Source of the DNA: Variovorax paradoxus
GTDB lineage: Bacteria; Pseudomonadota; Gammaproteobacteria; Burkholderiales; Burkholderiaceae_C
Direction of reading: 5' to 3'
Length of the DNA stretch: 64,000 bases
Assembly: GCF_018614875.1 (NCBI RefSeq)
Contig: NZ_JAGGNW010000007.1
Span: 62,001 to 126,000 of the forward strand
Shown here: positions 26,335 through 35,448 of the stretch, piece after piece
Layout of the letters: each line of letters opens with the position of its first letter
How positions within the stretch are numbered: the stretch's first letter is position 1
Made by a program: the position numbers and the translations under genes
The notes under the pieces: model-generated
The model's input: the letters and a program-made list of their open reading frames with translations, nothing else
Told to the model about the DNA's origin: nothing
The model's database searches: none

Positions 26335-27846
26335 TCATTGCAGTCCCCCAGACGAAGTAGCGTGCCGCATGATGTCGCCCGAATTGATGGCATCGCCCTC
26401 CAGCGTCGCCACGATGGCGCCGCCCGAGAACACCGCCACGCGGTCGCACATGCCCACGATCTCGGGCAGCTCGCTCGAAATCATCACGATGGATTTTCCC
26501 TGCCGCGTGAGTTCGCGCATCAGGGCGTAGATCTCGGCCTTGGCGCCTACGTCGATGCCGCGCGTGGGCTCGTCGAAGATCAGTACCTCGCAAGCGTGCC
26601 CGAGCCAGCGCGCGATCACCACCTTCTGCTGGTTGCCGCCCGACAGCGTGGCCACGCGCGTCTCGATGCCCGGCGCCTTCACGCCGACGCGCTTCGAGAG
26701 TTCGGCGGCCGACTGCTTCTCCGACTTCTGGCTCACGAGCCCCCCGCGCCTGTGCCGGCCGAGGTTGTTCATCGAGATGTTGAAGCGGACCGTGAAGTCG
26801 GTGATCAGCCCCTCGATCTTGCGGCTCTCGGGCAGCAGGCCGATGCCGTTCTCCAGCGCCTGCGTCGGGTCGTTCAGGCGCACGGGCTGGCCGTTGCGCA
26901 GCACCGTCTTGCGGTGCACGCGGTCGGCGCCCATCATGCCCAGCGCGAGTTCGGTGCGGCCCGAACCGACCAGCCCCGCAAAGCCGAGGATCTCGCCCTC
27001 GTGCAGATCGAAGCTGTTCACCGGCCCGCCCTTGGCGAGCTGGATCTCGGGCACTTCGAGCACCTTGCGTCCGCGCGGCGCCGGTTGCGGCTTGGGCGGA
27101 AAGCTGTGCTCGATCCTGCGGCCGACCATCATCTCGACTAGCGCATCCACGTCGGTCGCACCGACTTCCGCATGCCCCGCGTTGGCGCCATCGCGCAGCA
27201 CGCTGATGCGGTCGCACACCTCGAAGATCTCGTCGAGGTGATGCGAGATGAAGATCATCGCCACGCCCTTGGCGCGCAGCTCTCGCATGATCCTGAACAG
27301 GTGTCCGGCTTCGTTGGGCGTAAGCGTAGCGGTGGGTTCGTCGAGCACCAGCAGCTTCGCGTCGAGCGACAGCGCCTTGCCGATCTCCACGAACTGCTGC
27401 TGCGCCACCGAGAGCCGGCAGATCGGCACGCCGAGGTCGATCTGCACGCCCAGATCTTCGAACAGAGCCTGCGCCGAACGCTTCATCGCGGCCTTGTTCA
27501 TCAGGCCGAAGCGATTCTTCAGGTAGCGGCCGAGAAAGATGTTCTCCACCGCGTTCAGGTACGGCATCAGGCTGAACTCCTGGAAGATGATCCCGATGCC
27601 CGCCGCAATCGCGTCGCCGTAGCCCGCGAACCTGCGCTCGCTGCCCTCGATGAAGATGCGCCCCTCGTCGGCCTGGTGGATGCCGCCGAGGATCTTCATC
27701 AGCGTCGACTTGCCCGCGCCGTTCTCGCCGAGCAGCGCATGCACCTCGCCCTTGCGGATCGAGAGGTCGATGCCCGAGAGCGCCTTCACGCCCGGAAAGC
27801 GCTTGGACACGCCTTCCAGCCGGAGCATCTCTTCTGCGGAGGTCAT
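26335..27846 (-). CDS. Sugar ABC transporter ATPase (RbsA/MglA type)
   Basis: A 503-residue protein with two tandem ABC cassettes. The first has Walker [10 protein letters not shown], signature LSVAQQQ and Walker [12 protein letters not shown]. The second has a degenerate Walker A (GLVGSGRTE), signature LSGGNQQKV and Walker [13 protein letters not shown] degenerate second P-loop is normal for this class. It powers the importer formed with the RbsC-type permease downstream and the receptor 24 bases upstream. Length agrees with the family (about 500). Confidence 0.93.
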   Translation of the reverse strand: MTSAEEMLRLEGVSKRFPGVKALSGIDLSIRKGEVHALLGENGAGKSTLMKILGGIHQADEGRIFIEGSERRFAGYGDAIAAGIGIIFQEFSLMPYLNAVENIFLGRYLKNRFGLMNKAAMKRSAQALFEDLGVQIDLGVPICRLSVAQQQFVEIGKALSLDAKLLVLDEPTATLTPNEAGHLFRIMRELRAKGVAMIFISHHLDEIFEVCDRISVLRDGANAGHAEVGATDVDALVEMMVGRRIEHSFPPKPQPAPRGRKVLEVPEIQLAKGGPVNSFDLHEGEILGFAGLVGSGRTELALGMMGADRVHRKTVLRNGQPVRLNDPTQALENGIGLLPESRKIEGLITDFTVRFNISMNNLGRHRRGGLVSQKSEKQSAAELSKRVGVKAPGIETRVATLSGGNQQKVVIARWLGHACEVLIFDEPTRGIDVGAKAEIYALMRELTRQGKSIVMISSELPEIVGMCDRVAVFSGGAIVATLEGDAINSGDIMRHATSSGGLQ

Positions 27847-27870
27847 GGCCTGTTCCTTCCCGTTGCACGC

Positions 27871-28794
27871 TTACCAGCTGAAGGTCTTCGCGCCCTCGGC
27901 GTCGATCAGCTTCACGTCCACCGGCACCGCGGCCGGCACGTTGGCACCCCACTTCTTGGCCAGCGCGATGCCGATGGCCAGGCGGATCTGGTCGCGCGGG
28001 TACTGCGCCGTGGTCGCGATGAACTTCGAGCCCGGCTTCTGCATTGCCTTGATGGCTTCGGGGGCGCCGTCCACGCTGGCGAGCTTCACGTCCTTGCCGC
28101 TGGCCTCGATGGCGGCCAGCGCGCCCATCGAGCCGCCGTCGTTCACGCTGAAGATGCCTTTCAGGTTGCCGTTGGCCTGCAGGATGTTCTCGGTGACGGT
28201 GAGCGCGGTGGCGCGCTCCTGCTTGCCGTTCTGCGTGCTCACCACCTTGATGCCGGGATACTTGGCGAGCGCTTCGCGGCAGCCCTTCACGCGCTCCAGG
28301 ATCGGCACGACCGGAATGCCGTCGAGGATTGCCACGTCGCCTTTCTCGCCGATGCTCTTCGCGAGGTACTCGCAGGCGAGGCGGCCGGCGTCGGTGTTCT
28401 TCGAGCCGACGAAGGAGTCGACTGGTCCCTGCGCATTGGCATCCACCGCCACCACGATCAGGCCCGCCTTCTTGGCCGAGCGCACGGCCGACTGCACGCC
28501 GGTGGAGTCGGTCGGGTTCAGCAGCAGGATGTCGATCTTCTTCTGGATCATGTCCTCCACGTCGCCGATCTGCTTGGCCACGTCGTGCCGCGCATCGGTG
28601 GTGACCACGGTCGCGCCGATGCTGGCGGCGGCTTCTTCGAGAGCCTGCTTCATCGTCACGAAGTAGGGGTTGTTGAGTTCCTGGAAGGTCATGCCGATGC
28701 GCAGCGGCTGCTTCGGTGCCTGCTGCGTCTGTGCGGCGGATGCACCGCAGGCCAGTGCGGCGGTGATGGCAATGGCTTTGAGAAGTGTCGTCAT
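27871..28794 (-). CDS. Sugar-binding periplasmic receptor (RbsB type)
   Basis: A 307-residue Peripla_BP_4 receptor. A Sec signal (ALLKAIAITAALACGASAAQ region) is followed by the typical IGMTFQELNNPYFVTMKQALEEAA. Later landmarks are DARHDVAKQIGDVEDMI, DANAQGPVDSFVGSKN and FSVNDGGSMGALAAIEA. It captures a sugar or polyol for the adjacent ABC importer. The start MTTLLKAI lies at the N-end of the signal peptide; a longer frame adds a 45-residue basic extension and is unlikely. The AraC-family gene upstream is the probable regulator. Confidence 0.91.
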   Translation of the reverse strand: MTTLLKAIAITAALACGASAAQTQQAPKQPLRIGMTFQELNNPYFVTMKQALEEAAASIGATVVTTDARHDVAKQIGDVEDMIQKKIDILLLNPTDSTGVQSAVRSAKKAGLIVVAVDANAQGPVDSFVGSKNTDAGRLACEYLAKSIGEKGDVAILDGIPVVPILERVKGCREALAKYPGIKVVSTQNGKQERATALTVTENILQANGNLKGIFSVNDGGSMGALAAIEASGKDVKLASVDGAPEAIKAMQKPGSKFIATTAQYPRDQIRLAIGIALAKKWGANVPAAVPVDVKLIDAEGAKTFSW

Positions 28795-28909
28795 GGTGGC
28801 TGTCTCCTTGGGGTTGTCTCTGTGTTGAAAAACGCTGGCAAAAGTCCGCCCCGCGCGGCGCCAGGAGCGCCGCGCCGGCAACGGGCACGGGAAACGCGGC
28901 GGGGCCCTG

Positions 28910-29800
28910 CTACGGCGGGCTGGCGGCACGCGAGGCCGCGGCCTGCATGCGATGGAAGTTGCGGAACTTGGTCGGCGGCATGCGCTTGTGCAGCAGGAAC
29001 TGCCGGTTGAAGTTCGACACGTTGTTGAAGCCCACGTCCATGCAGACGTCGAGCACCGGCTTCTCGCTGCTGGTGAGCAGCTCGCAGGCGCGGCTGATGC
29101 GCAGCCGGTTCACGTAGCGCACGAACGACTGGCCCGTGTGCTTGCGGAACGAGCGCGAGAACGCGCTCGGGCTCTGGCCCACCAGCTCGGCCAGCATCGG
29201 CTCGCGCAGGTCGTCGCCGAGGTTGGCCGCGATGTGCGCCAGCACGTTGTTGATGGCGTGCGACATGAAGGCCTTGGGGTCGGGCTTGAACGCGGGGCTC
29301 GCGAGCCGCTGGCGGTCATTGCTGTCCACCAGCAGTTCAAGCAGCGAGAGCAGCAGGATCACGCGGCGCAGGCCTCGCGCTTCCAGCAGCGACTCCATCA
29401 TGGGCTTGGCGGCCACGGCGGTTTCGGCCGAGAACAGCAGGCCCGAACCCGATTCGGCCAAGAGCGGCGCAATGCGCTGAAACTCGGGAAAAGTGGCCGA
29501 CATGTTCTTCACCAGCTGCGCCGGAAACTGGATCACGATGCCGCGCCGCTCGACGCTCTGGCCCGCGGGCACGTCGCTGATCCAGTTGTGCGGCAGGTCG
29601 GGGCCCATCAGCACGAGGTTGCCGGGCTCGAAGTGGCCGACGTGGTCGCCGACGAAATAGACGCCGCGGGTCTCGACGATCAGCTGGATCTCGTACTCGG
29701 GGTGAAAGTGCCAGCGCACCGTGCGATACGGATAGCCGTGCGCCCAGGCGGTGAACGATTCGTCCCCGCGGACTTCGACGATTTCCAGATCGGGTTGCAT
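28910..29800 (-). CDS. AraC-family transcriptional regulator
   Basis: A 296-residue protein. An N-terminal cupin sensor (WHFHPEYEIQLIVETRGVYFVGDHVGHFEPGNLVLMGPDLPHNW) should bind the inducer. Two C-terminal helix-turn-helix motifs follow: LAELVGQSPSAFSRSFRKHTG and LDVCMDVGFNNVSNFNRQFL, the latter with the family signature. It directly precedes the receptor gene on the same strand, so it probably activates the ABC-dehydrogenase-kinase operon in response to its substrate. AAGGAAC lies just before the ATG. Confidence 0.92.
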   Translation of the reverse strand: MQPDLEIVEVRGDESFTAWAHGYPYRTVRWHFHPEYEIQLIVETRGVYFVGDHVGHFEPGNLVLMGPDLPHNWISDVPAGQSVERRGIVIQFPAQLVKNMSATFPEFQRIAPLLAESGSGLLFSAETAVAAKPMMESLLEARGLRRVILLLSLLELLVDSNDRQRLASPAFKPDPKAFMSHAINNVLAHIAANLGDDLREPMLAELVGQSPSAFSRSFRKHTGQSFVRYVNRLRISRACELLTSSEKPVLDVCMDVGFNNVSNFNRQFLLHKRMPPTKFRNFHRMQAAASRAASPP

Positions 29801-29821
29801 GGACGTTCCTTTTCCTTGTCT

Positions 29822-29847
29822 CGGGGCGCACTGTACGAAGCGCCCCG
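29822..29847. promoter_or_regulatory. Inverted repeat in the AraC gene leader
   Basis: CGGGGCGC and GCGCCCCG are perfect 8-base inverted arms separated by ten bases. They lie 22 bases before the AraC start in the divergent gap with the CoA-transferase gene. It could be a leader hairpin or an operator; the sequence alone does not decide. Confidence 0.4.
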
Positions 29848-30075
29848 CGTGCCAACAACCAGAGATGGCGCGCGAAATTGATACTTTTTTGACCTTTGTG
29901 CAAGCCCGCCGGCAACGGCGTTGCATCGCAGCAAACCACTTTCTCCTCGGGCGAGAGGCGGCGGCGCGCGGTGATTGCTGCACTGCGGCAAGCACCGGAA
30001 GTGCCGTGTCAAGAATTCATAGGTGTTTTCCCGCCCCCGCGAAGGCCTGGCGGCGGCACGGCACACTCTGGTGCC

Positions 30076-31311
30076 ATGACGACTACCTCTTCTCCCCCTG
30101 CCGCGGGCCCGCTGGCCGGCCTCAAGGTCGTCGAGCTCGGGCAGCTGATCGCAGGGCCCTTCGCGGCGCGCACGCTGGCCGACTTCGGCGCCGAGGTGAT
30201 CAAGATCGAGCCGCCCGGAGCGGGCGATCCGCTGCGCACCTGGCGGCTGCTCAAGGACGGCACGTCGGTGTGGTGGCAGGTGCAGTCGCGCAACAAGCGT
30301 TCGCTCGCGCTCGACCTGCGCCAGGGCGAAGCGCAGGCCGTGGTGCGGCAGCTGGCCGCCGAGGCCGACGTGCTGGTCGAGAACTTCCGCCCCGGTGCGA
30401 TGGAGGGCTGGGGCCTCGGCCCCGACGAACTGCTGGCCGCCAACCCCGCGCTCGTCATGCTGCGCATCAGCGGCTACGGCCAGACCGGCCCCTACCGCGA
30501 CCGGCCGGGCTTCGGCGTGGTGGCCGAGGCCATGGGCGGGCTGCGCCACCTCACGGGGGAGCCGGGCCGCGTGCCGGTGCGCGTGGGCGTGTCCATCGGC
30601 GACACGCTGGCCTCGCTGCATGGCGTGATCGGCGTGCTGATGGCGATGCAGCACCGCCAGGCCAGCGTCAGCGCCGAGTATCCGAAGGGCAGGGGCCAGG
30701 TGGTCGACGTGGCGCTCTACGAGGCCGTCTTCAACTGCATGGAAAGCCTGCTGCCCGAATACGGTGCGTTCGGCGCGGTGCGCGAGGCGGGGGGCAGCGC
30801 GCTGCCCGGCATCGCGCCGACCAACGCCTACCGCTGTGCCGACGGCGGCTACGCCATCGTCGCGGGCAATGGCGACAGCATCTTTCGCCGCCTCATGGCG
30901 TGCATCGGCCGGCCCGACCTGGCAGCCGAGCCGTCATTGGCCGGCAACACGGGCCGGGTGGCGCAGGTGGAGATGCTCGACACCGCCATCGGCGACTGGG
31001 CCGCCGCGCGCACGGTCGACGAGGTGCTGGCCGCACTCGACGCAGCGCATGTGCCCGCCGGCCGCATCTACACCATCGCCGACATCGCGGCCGACCCGCA
31101 CTACGCCGCGCGCGGCATGCTGCAGCAGGTGCAGATGCCCGACGGCAGCGCGCTCGCGGTGCCGGGCTTCGTGCCCAAGCTGTCGCTCACGCCGGCCAGC
31201 CACCGGCGCAACGCGCCGGCGCTCGGTGCGGACACCGATGCAGTCTTGAGAGAAATCGGCTTGAACGCCGAGCAGATCGCCGCGCTGCACGCGCGCGGGA
31301 TCGTCGGCTGA
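30076..31311 (+). CDS. CaiB/BaiF family class III CoA-transferase
   Basis: A 411-residue family III CoA-transferase. The N-terminal motif is LKVVELGQLIAGPFAARTLADFGAEVIKIEPP, and the CoA-binding stretch is NKRSLALDLRQGEAQ. The likely catalytic Asp is Asp176 in VGVSIGDTLASLHG, which forms the acyl-aspartyl anhydride in this family. Enzymes of this kind activate organic acids by moving CoA between them. Substrates cannot be named. It ends ten bases from the convergent acyl-CoA-binding protein gene. Confidence 0.9.
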   Translation: MTTTSSPPAAGPLAGLKVVELGQLIAGPFAARTLADFGAEVIKIEPPGAGDPLRTWRLLKDGTSVWWQVQSRNKRSLALDLRQGEAQAVVRQLAAEADVLVENFRPGAMEGWGLGPDELLAANPALVMLRISGYGQTGPYRDRPGFGVVAEAMGGLRHLTGEPGRVPVRVGVSIGDTLASLHGVIGVLMAMQHRQASVSAEYPKGRGQVVDVALYEAVFNCMESLLPEYGAFGAVREAGGSALPGIAPTNAYRCADGGYAIVAGNGDSIFRRLMACIGRPDLAAEPSLAGNTGRVAQVEMLDTAIGDWAAARTVDEVLAALDAAHVPAGRIYTIADIAADPHYAARGMLQQVQMPDGSALAVPGFVPKLSLTPASHRRNAPALGADTDAVLREIGLNAEQIAALHARGIVG

Positions 31312-31321
31312 GTGGTTTCGG

Positions 31322-31579
31322 TCAGGCCTTCAGCGATTCGATAAGGTCGATGTACTTCTGCTTCGCCTCGTCGGCATTCAAGCCTTTTTGCGCGCTCCAC
31401 GCGTCCCACTTGGCGCGCGCGACGATGTCGCTGAAGCTGGGCTTCTTGGCGGTGTTGTCGCCTTCGGTGGCCTGCTTGAAGAGACCGTAGATCCTGAGCA
31501 GCGTCGGGTTGTCGGGACGTTCCGCCAGCAGCTTGGAGTTGGCCTGGGCGGCTTCGAATCGGGCGTTGAGGTCGGACAT
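31322..31579 (-). CDS. Acyl-CoA-binding protein (ACBP)
   Basis: An 85-residue four-helix protein with the ACBP signature LLRIYGLFKQATEGDN, then KPSFSDIVARAKWDAWSAQKG and a final helix. The conserved Tyr and Lys residues contact the CoA moiety. ACBPs buffer long-chain acyl-CoA in the cytoplasm; they are common in eukaryotes and found in a minority of bacteria. I chose ATG at MSDLNARF over a TTG three codons earlier. Neighbouring thioesterase, phasin and CoA-transferase genes fit acyl-CoA metabolism. Confidence 0.93.
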   Translation of the reverse strand: MSDLNARFEAAQANSKLLAERPDNPTLLRIYGLFKQATEGDNTAKKPSFSDIVARAKWDAWSAQKGLNADEAKQKYIDLIESLKA

Positions 31580-31647
31580 GGCGGTCAAATTGAAAGGCGA
31601 GGAGTGCCCATCTTAAAGTGCACGGTAGCCGCCGGGACCCATCGGCC

Positions 31648-32484
31648 TCAGTCTGCCAGCCCCGCCCGCGCCAGCTCCACGTCCAGCCGTTCCTTCGCGT
31701 CCGCCGGCTGCAGCGCCGCGGCCTTTTCGTACAGCTGCGTGGCCTCGTCCATGCGCACGTCGCCGTGCAGCATGAGCAGCGCGCGGCCGTATTCCATCAG
31801 CGCGCTGGGCGAATGGGGGGACAGCTCGAGCCCGCGCTCGAACAGGTCGACCGACATTTCGGCGCGCACGCCGTAGGTCATGCGGCCGACCAGCGCGCCC
31901 ACCTTGTCGATCACCTCGGCGTGGAACGCGGCCAGTGCGATGTGCGCGTCGGCATGGCCCGGCTGCAGTTCGATCACGCGTTCGAGTGCGCCCTTGAGCT
32001 TGCTGCCAAGGCCTTGCGCCAGGGCGCGCGCCACGCTGATGCCCTGGCTGTAGCGGCCGAGCGCATAGGCCTGCCAATAGAGCGCATGGCAGTTGCCGGG
32101 CTCGGCGGCGGCTTGCGCGCCGGCCCGTTCGATGACCTGGCGGAACATCGAAAGCCGCACCGATTCGCGCGGCTCGAGGTAGTTGGCATAGATGGCGGTG
32201 GCCTGGTTGGCCAGCACCAGGCCGTCCGCGCCGTGCAGCAGGCCGAGCGTGGCGGCGCGCTCGAAGTCGCCGCTGTGGTACAGCGCCCAGCCGTGGGCCA
32301 GCGGGTGTTCGCTGGGCGGAGGCGGCAGGGCGTGGCCGCCATGCAGCCGGGACCAATGCGACAGCAGCGTCTGCGTGTCGTAGCGCGGCACGTCGGGGTA
32401 GGGCAGCCGCGTCCAGGGTTCCGCATCCGGGGGCGCGGAACTGGCCGACATCAGCGAAAGCGGTTTGAAGTCTGGCTGGGGCAT
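31648..32484 (-). CDS. TPR-like helical protein of unknown role
   Basis: A 278-residue soluble protein built from helical repeats. Segments such as LAHGWALYHSGDFERAATLG, AHIALAAFHAEV and ALMEYGRALLMLHGDVRMDEATQLYEKAAALQP resemble tetratricopeptide repeats, with at least four detectable. There is no signal peptide or enzymatic motif. It starts six bases after the TetR stop codon and is probably co-transcribed with it. TPR proteins are scaffolds; the partner is unknown. Confidence 0.7.
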   Translation of the reverse strand: MPQPDFKPLSLMSASSAPPDAEPWTRLPYPDVPRYDTQTLLSHWSRLHGGHALPPPPSEHPLAHGWALYHSGDFERAATLGLLHGADGLVLANQATAIYANYLEPRESVRLSMFRQVIERAGAQAAAEPGNCHALYWQAYALGRYSQGISVARALAQGLGSKLKGALERVIELQPGHADAHIALAAFHAEVIDKVGALVGRMTYGVRAEMSVDLFERGLELSPHSPSALMEYGRALLMLHGDVRMDEATQLYEKAAALQPADAKERLDVELARAGLAD

Positions 32485-32490
32485 GGTGAT

Positions 32491-33195
32491 CTAGGCCGCC
32501 AAATCGACCGGAGCAACCGGAGGCGGCACGCTTGCCGAATCTTCGCCGCTGTAGGCCTTGCTGAGTGTCAGCAAATGCCGCCGTTGCTCGCCTCCCAGAT
32601 AGGGCGCGAGCAGGTGCAGCGTGTGCTGGCCGCCGCGCATCAAGGCACCCTGGGCGTGGGCGGGTTCGAGCGCCTCGCGCGGGTTGCGCACGTATTCGTA
32701 ACTGAGCCAGTAGGTCAGCACCACCACCATGCTCTGGGCGAGCGTGTCGACCTCGTGGGCATCGATCTCGAGGTGCCCGGCCCGGCTCAGCCCCGCGATC
32801 AGCATGCGGATGGCGCGGGCCTTGTTCTTGAGCACGAGCTGGAACTGCGTTTCGAGATGCCGGTTCTTGCTCAGCAGGTCATTCAGGTCGCGGTAGAGAA
32901 AGCGGTAGCGCCAGATCAGCTCGAACAGGCTGTGCATGAAGAACCAGGCGTCTTCCACGTCGTGCACGCCTTCGCTGGCATGCAGGAGCTCGTTGAGCTC
33001 GGCCTCGTAGGCTTGGTAGAGCTTGTTGATCAGCTCTTCCTTGGCGGGGTAGTGGTAGTAGAGATTGCCGGGACTGATGTTGAGCTCGCCCGCCACCAGC
33101 GTGGTGGAGACGTTCGGTTCGCCGAAGCGGTTGAACAGCTCGAGTGCGGCTTCGAGGATGCGTTGCGCTGTGCGGCGTGGCGCCTTCTTGGCCAT
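32491..33195 (-). CDS. TetR-family transcriptional regulator
   Basis: A 234-residue regulator. The N-terminal helix-turn-helix reads RILEAALELFNRFGEPNVST, then LVAGELNISPGNLYYHYPAKEEL. The C-terminal ligand domain has the layout of the TetR_C_33-type regulators often found with PHA or fatty-acid genes. The start MAKKAPRRT has GGGGAC five bases upstream; an ATG four codons earlier is an alternative. The phasin-like gene upstream on the same strand and the TPR gene downstream are candidate targets. Confidence 0.88.
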   Translation of the reverse strand: MAKKAPRRTAQRILEAALELFNRFGEPNVSTTLVAGELNISPGNLYYHYPAKEELINKLYQAYEAELNELLHASEGVHDVEDAWFFMHSLFELIWRYRFLYRDLNDLLSKNRHLETQFQLVLKNKARAIRMLIAGLSRAGHLEIDAHEVDTLAQSMVVVLTYWLSYEYVRNPREALEPAHAQGALMRGGQHTLHLLAPYLGGEQRRHLLTLSKAYSGEDSASVPPPVAPVDLAA

Positions 33196-33269
33196 GTCAG
33201 TCCCCATCTTTTATTTCTTGGGGACACTCTAGCGTATGTGCCCTGCACCATGAACAGGGCAGGGCAATG

Positions 33270-33304
33270 TTTTGCGGCGGCACGCGTTGTGCACCGCCGC
33301 AAAA
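33270..33304. repeat. Inverted repeat between phasin and TetR genes
   Basis: TTTGCGGCGG and CCGCCGCAAA flank a 15-base GC-rich centre. The A-run comes after the stem on both strands, so it lacks the U-tract of an intrinsic terminator. It lies just after the phasin stop and before the TetR promoter region. It may be a hairpin that protects mRNA ends, or an operator. Confidence 0.5.
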
Positions 33305-33325
33305 AAATGGGACCGGGGAGGGTCT

Positions 33326-33829
33326 TCAGCCCGCCTTGGGGCTGCGTCGCGCGGTCTTCTTGGGGGCGGCCGCGGGTGCTGCGCTGCGGCCCGCGGTCTT
33401 GCGGCTGGTGGTGCGCGCCGTGGTCGCGGCGGGCTTGCCCTGGCGGCCATGCAGTTCGGCCTCGAGTGCCGCCACGCGGGCCTGCAGCGCGGCGTGCTCG
33501 GCGGCCGAGGGAATGCCCAGCTTTTCGAGCGCGTACGCCACGCGCTCTTCGAAGATGTTCTCGAGCTTGCCCCATCGGCCCGCGGCCTTGGTGCCGAATT
33601 CGTTTGCGAAGCCGGCCATGCGCGTCTGCGCCTGCGCCAGGGTTTCTTCCGCCGCCTGCTGGGTCTTCTTCTGCAGGCCGGCGCCGTCCTTCACCAGCGC
33701 CTCGAAGGCCTTGCTGCCTTCCTGCTGCATCTTGGCGAAGGCGCCAAGCCCCGCAAGCCAGATCTGCTGGGCCGAATCCTTGATGCGGTCGGAGCCCTTG
33801 GTGCCGTGATCGTCGTCCTGGGTAGCCAT
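33326..33829 (-). CDS. Phasin-like PHA granule-associated protein
   Basis: A 167-residue protein of the PhaI/PhaF phasin type. Residues 15-110 form an amphipathic helical region (QQIWLAGLGAFAKMQQEGSKAF then LVKDGAGLQKKTQQAAEETL) typical of granule binding. A short coiled-coil (ALQARVAALEAELHG) follows, and then a Lys/Ala/Pro/Thr-rich basic tail (KPAATTARTTSRKTAGRS) like the DNA-binding tail of PhaF. It should coat PHA granules and may tether them to the nucleoid. The TetR regulator next to it is a candidate controller. Confidence 0.85.
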   Translation of the reverse strand: MATQDDDHGTKGSDRIKDSAQQIWLAGLGAFAKMQQEGSKAFEALVKDGAGLQKKTQQAAEETLAQAQTRMAGFANEFGTKAAGRWGKLENIFEERVAYALEKLGIPSAAEHAALQARVAALEAELHGRQGKPAATTARTTSRKTAGRSAAPAAAPKKTARRSPKAG

Positions 33830-33923
33830 GCGAATGTTCCTGTGAAAACCAACGAGCGACTCTAGCCGCTCGGCACGCCCATTTTTAGAGCTTTATGCCT
33901 ACGCCCGGATCCTTCGTGGAACC

Positions 33924-34367
33924 CTACTTTCCTGCGGCGCGGCTGGCGTCCAGGTGGGCCTTGGCATGTTCCGCCAGCGCCATTTCGCCCGGCGTGCCCG
34001 GCACGTAGGGTTGCACCGGCAGCGGCCGGCCGTGCGAATCGACCGAGACGAAGACGATCAGGCATTCGGTGGTCTTGTCCATGGAGCCGCCCTTCATGTC
34101 GCCGCTTCGCACCTCGACCGAGATGTTCATGCTGGTGGTGCCGGTGTAGGCCAGCCGGGCCTCGACCTCGACCAGGTCGCCGATCATGATCGGATGGTGA
34201 AAGCGGATGCTGCCGATGAAGGCCGTCACGCAGTAGCGCTTGGCCCAGCTGGTGGCGCAGGCGTAGCCGGCTTCGTCGATCCATTTCATGACGGTGCCGC
34301 CATGGACCTTTCCGCCGAAGTTGACGGTGCTGGGCTCGGCCAGAAAGCGAAGGGTGATGGAGGACAT
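33924..34367 (-). CDS. Acyl-CoA thioesterase, YciA/BACH hotdog type
   Basis: A 147-residue hotdog-fold protein. The family pattern is FGGKVHGGTVMKWIDEAGYACA, with active-site Asp in WIDEAG, followed by RFHHPIMIGDLVEVEARL and the VFVSVDSHGRPLPV stretch. YciA-like enzymes hydrolyse a broad range of acyl-CoA thioesters to free CoA. It stands alone, with LysR upstream and phasin downstream, in a stretch rich in acyl-CoA functions. Confidence 0.88.
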   Translation of the reverse strand: MSSITLRFLAEPSTVNFGGKVHGGTVMKWIDEAGYACATSWAKRYCVTAFIGSIRFHHPIMIGDLVEVEARLAYTGTTSMNISVEVRSGDMKGGSMDKTTECLIVFVSVDSHGRPLPVQPYVPGTPGEMALAEHAKAHLDASRAAGK

Positions 34368-34415
34368 GCGCCGCCTTTGTGTGGGCCGTGGGTGGGGTAC
34401 CGATTATGCGAGCGC

Positions 34416-35312
34416 TCAGCCGCCGCCGAACAGCTCCGCCAGCGTGCGCCGCAGCCAGGCGTTGCCGGCATCGGCATGGAAGCGCTCGTGCCAGTGCTGC
34501 TTGACGGCGTAGGCCGGCAGCTCGAAGGGCGGCTCCAGCAGCTTCACCGGCTCCTGCGTGGCCAGCACCTTGCCGAGGATGCTCGGCACGATCACGATCA
34601 GCTCCGTCTGCGCCACGATGCGCGCCACGCTCAAGAAGCTCGACAGGCTGGCCACCACATTGCGCTTCAGCCCCAGCCGGGCGATGGTCTTGTCGACGAT
34701 GGCGTGGCCGGTGCCCGACGAAGCCACCACCGCATGCGCCTCGGTTTCGAAGCGCTTGCGCGTGAGCCGCTGGCCGATGCGCGGATGGTTGCGCGCGGCC
34801 AGGCAGACGAAGTTCTGCATGAAGAGCGTCTGCTGGTAGAAGCCCGCGTCCAGCTGCGGCATGAAGCCCACCGCCAGGTCCACCGCGCCGTCCTCGAGCC
34901 GGCGTCCGCTCTCGGTGGAGATGATCTCGGTCTCGATGCGCACGCCGGGCGCCGTGCGCCGCAGATGGTCGAGCAGGCCGGGCAGCAGCACCACCTCGCT
35001 GATGTCGGTCATGCAGATGCGGAAGCTGCGCGCCGCGGTGGCGGGGTCGAAGCTGGCGCGTCCGCCCTTGGCCCGGTTCAACCGGTCGAGGATGTCGAGC
35101 ATCAGCGGCTGGATCTGCCGCGCATAGGGCGTGGGCTCCATGCCGCGCGAGGTGCGCACGAACAGCTTGTCGCCGAAATGCGTGCGCAGCCGGGCCAGCG
35201 CGGTGCTGGCCACCGACTGGGAAACGCCGAGCCGCTCGGCGGCGCTCGACACGTTGGCCGTCTTGTAGACCTCGTCGAACACCAGCAGCCATTCGAGATC
35301 GAGCTGGGCCAT
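34416..35312 (-). CDS. LysR-family regulator, probably of the gentisate cluster
   Basis: A 298-residue LysR-type regulator. The N-terminal winged helix-turn-helix is [35 protein letters not shown]. The effector domain begins around [21 protein letters not shown], as in NahR/NagR-type aromatic-acid regulators. It diverges from the gentisate dioxygenase gene across 136 bases containing an inverted repeat, the usual arrangement for autoregulation and activation by a pathway metabolite. The ATG one codon after a TTG was chosen. Confidence 0.9.
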   Translation of the reverse strand: MAQLDLEWLLVFDEVYKTANVSSAAERLGVSQSVASTALARLRTHFGDKLFVRTSRGMEPTPYARQIQPLMLDILDRLNRAKGGRASFDPATAARSFRICMTDISEVVLLPGLLDHLRRTAPGVRIETEIISTESGRRLEDGAVDLAVGFMPQLDAGFYQQTLFMQNFVCLAARNHPRIGQRLTRKRFETEAHAVVASSGTGHAIVDKTIARLGLKRNVVASLSSFLSVARIVAQTELIVIVPSILGKVLATQEPVKLLEPPFELPAYAVKQHWHERFHADAGNAWLRRTLAELFGGG

Positions 35313-35354
35313 CAAACCACTCCTTTGCCACCACCACTATCAAAAAACGGGATC

Positions 35355-35374
35355 GGGCCTATCGCCGCAGGCCC
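35355..35374. promoter_or_regulatory. Candidate LysR operator
   Basis: GGGCCT and AGGCCC are inverted arms separated by eight bases, centred about 53 bases before the LysR ATG and 85 before the dioxygenase ATG. ACTAT and ATAGT arms also flank it symmetrically further out. The position suits a LysR box shared by the divergent promoters; the exact T-N11-A spacing is not met. Confidence 0.4.
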
Positions 35375-35448
35375 ATTGCGCCAATAGTAGTACCGGCGGA
35401 AGATTGCCCTTCCCCGGAGACAACGGCCGCACGACGGCCGGCACCGCC

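Noticed and set aside
33270..33304. Intrinsic terminator after the phasin gene
   Set aside because: On both strands A residues, not T, follow the stem, so it is listed only as an inverted repeat.
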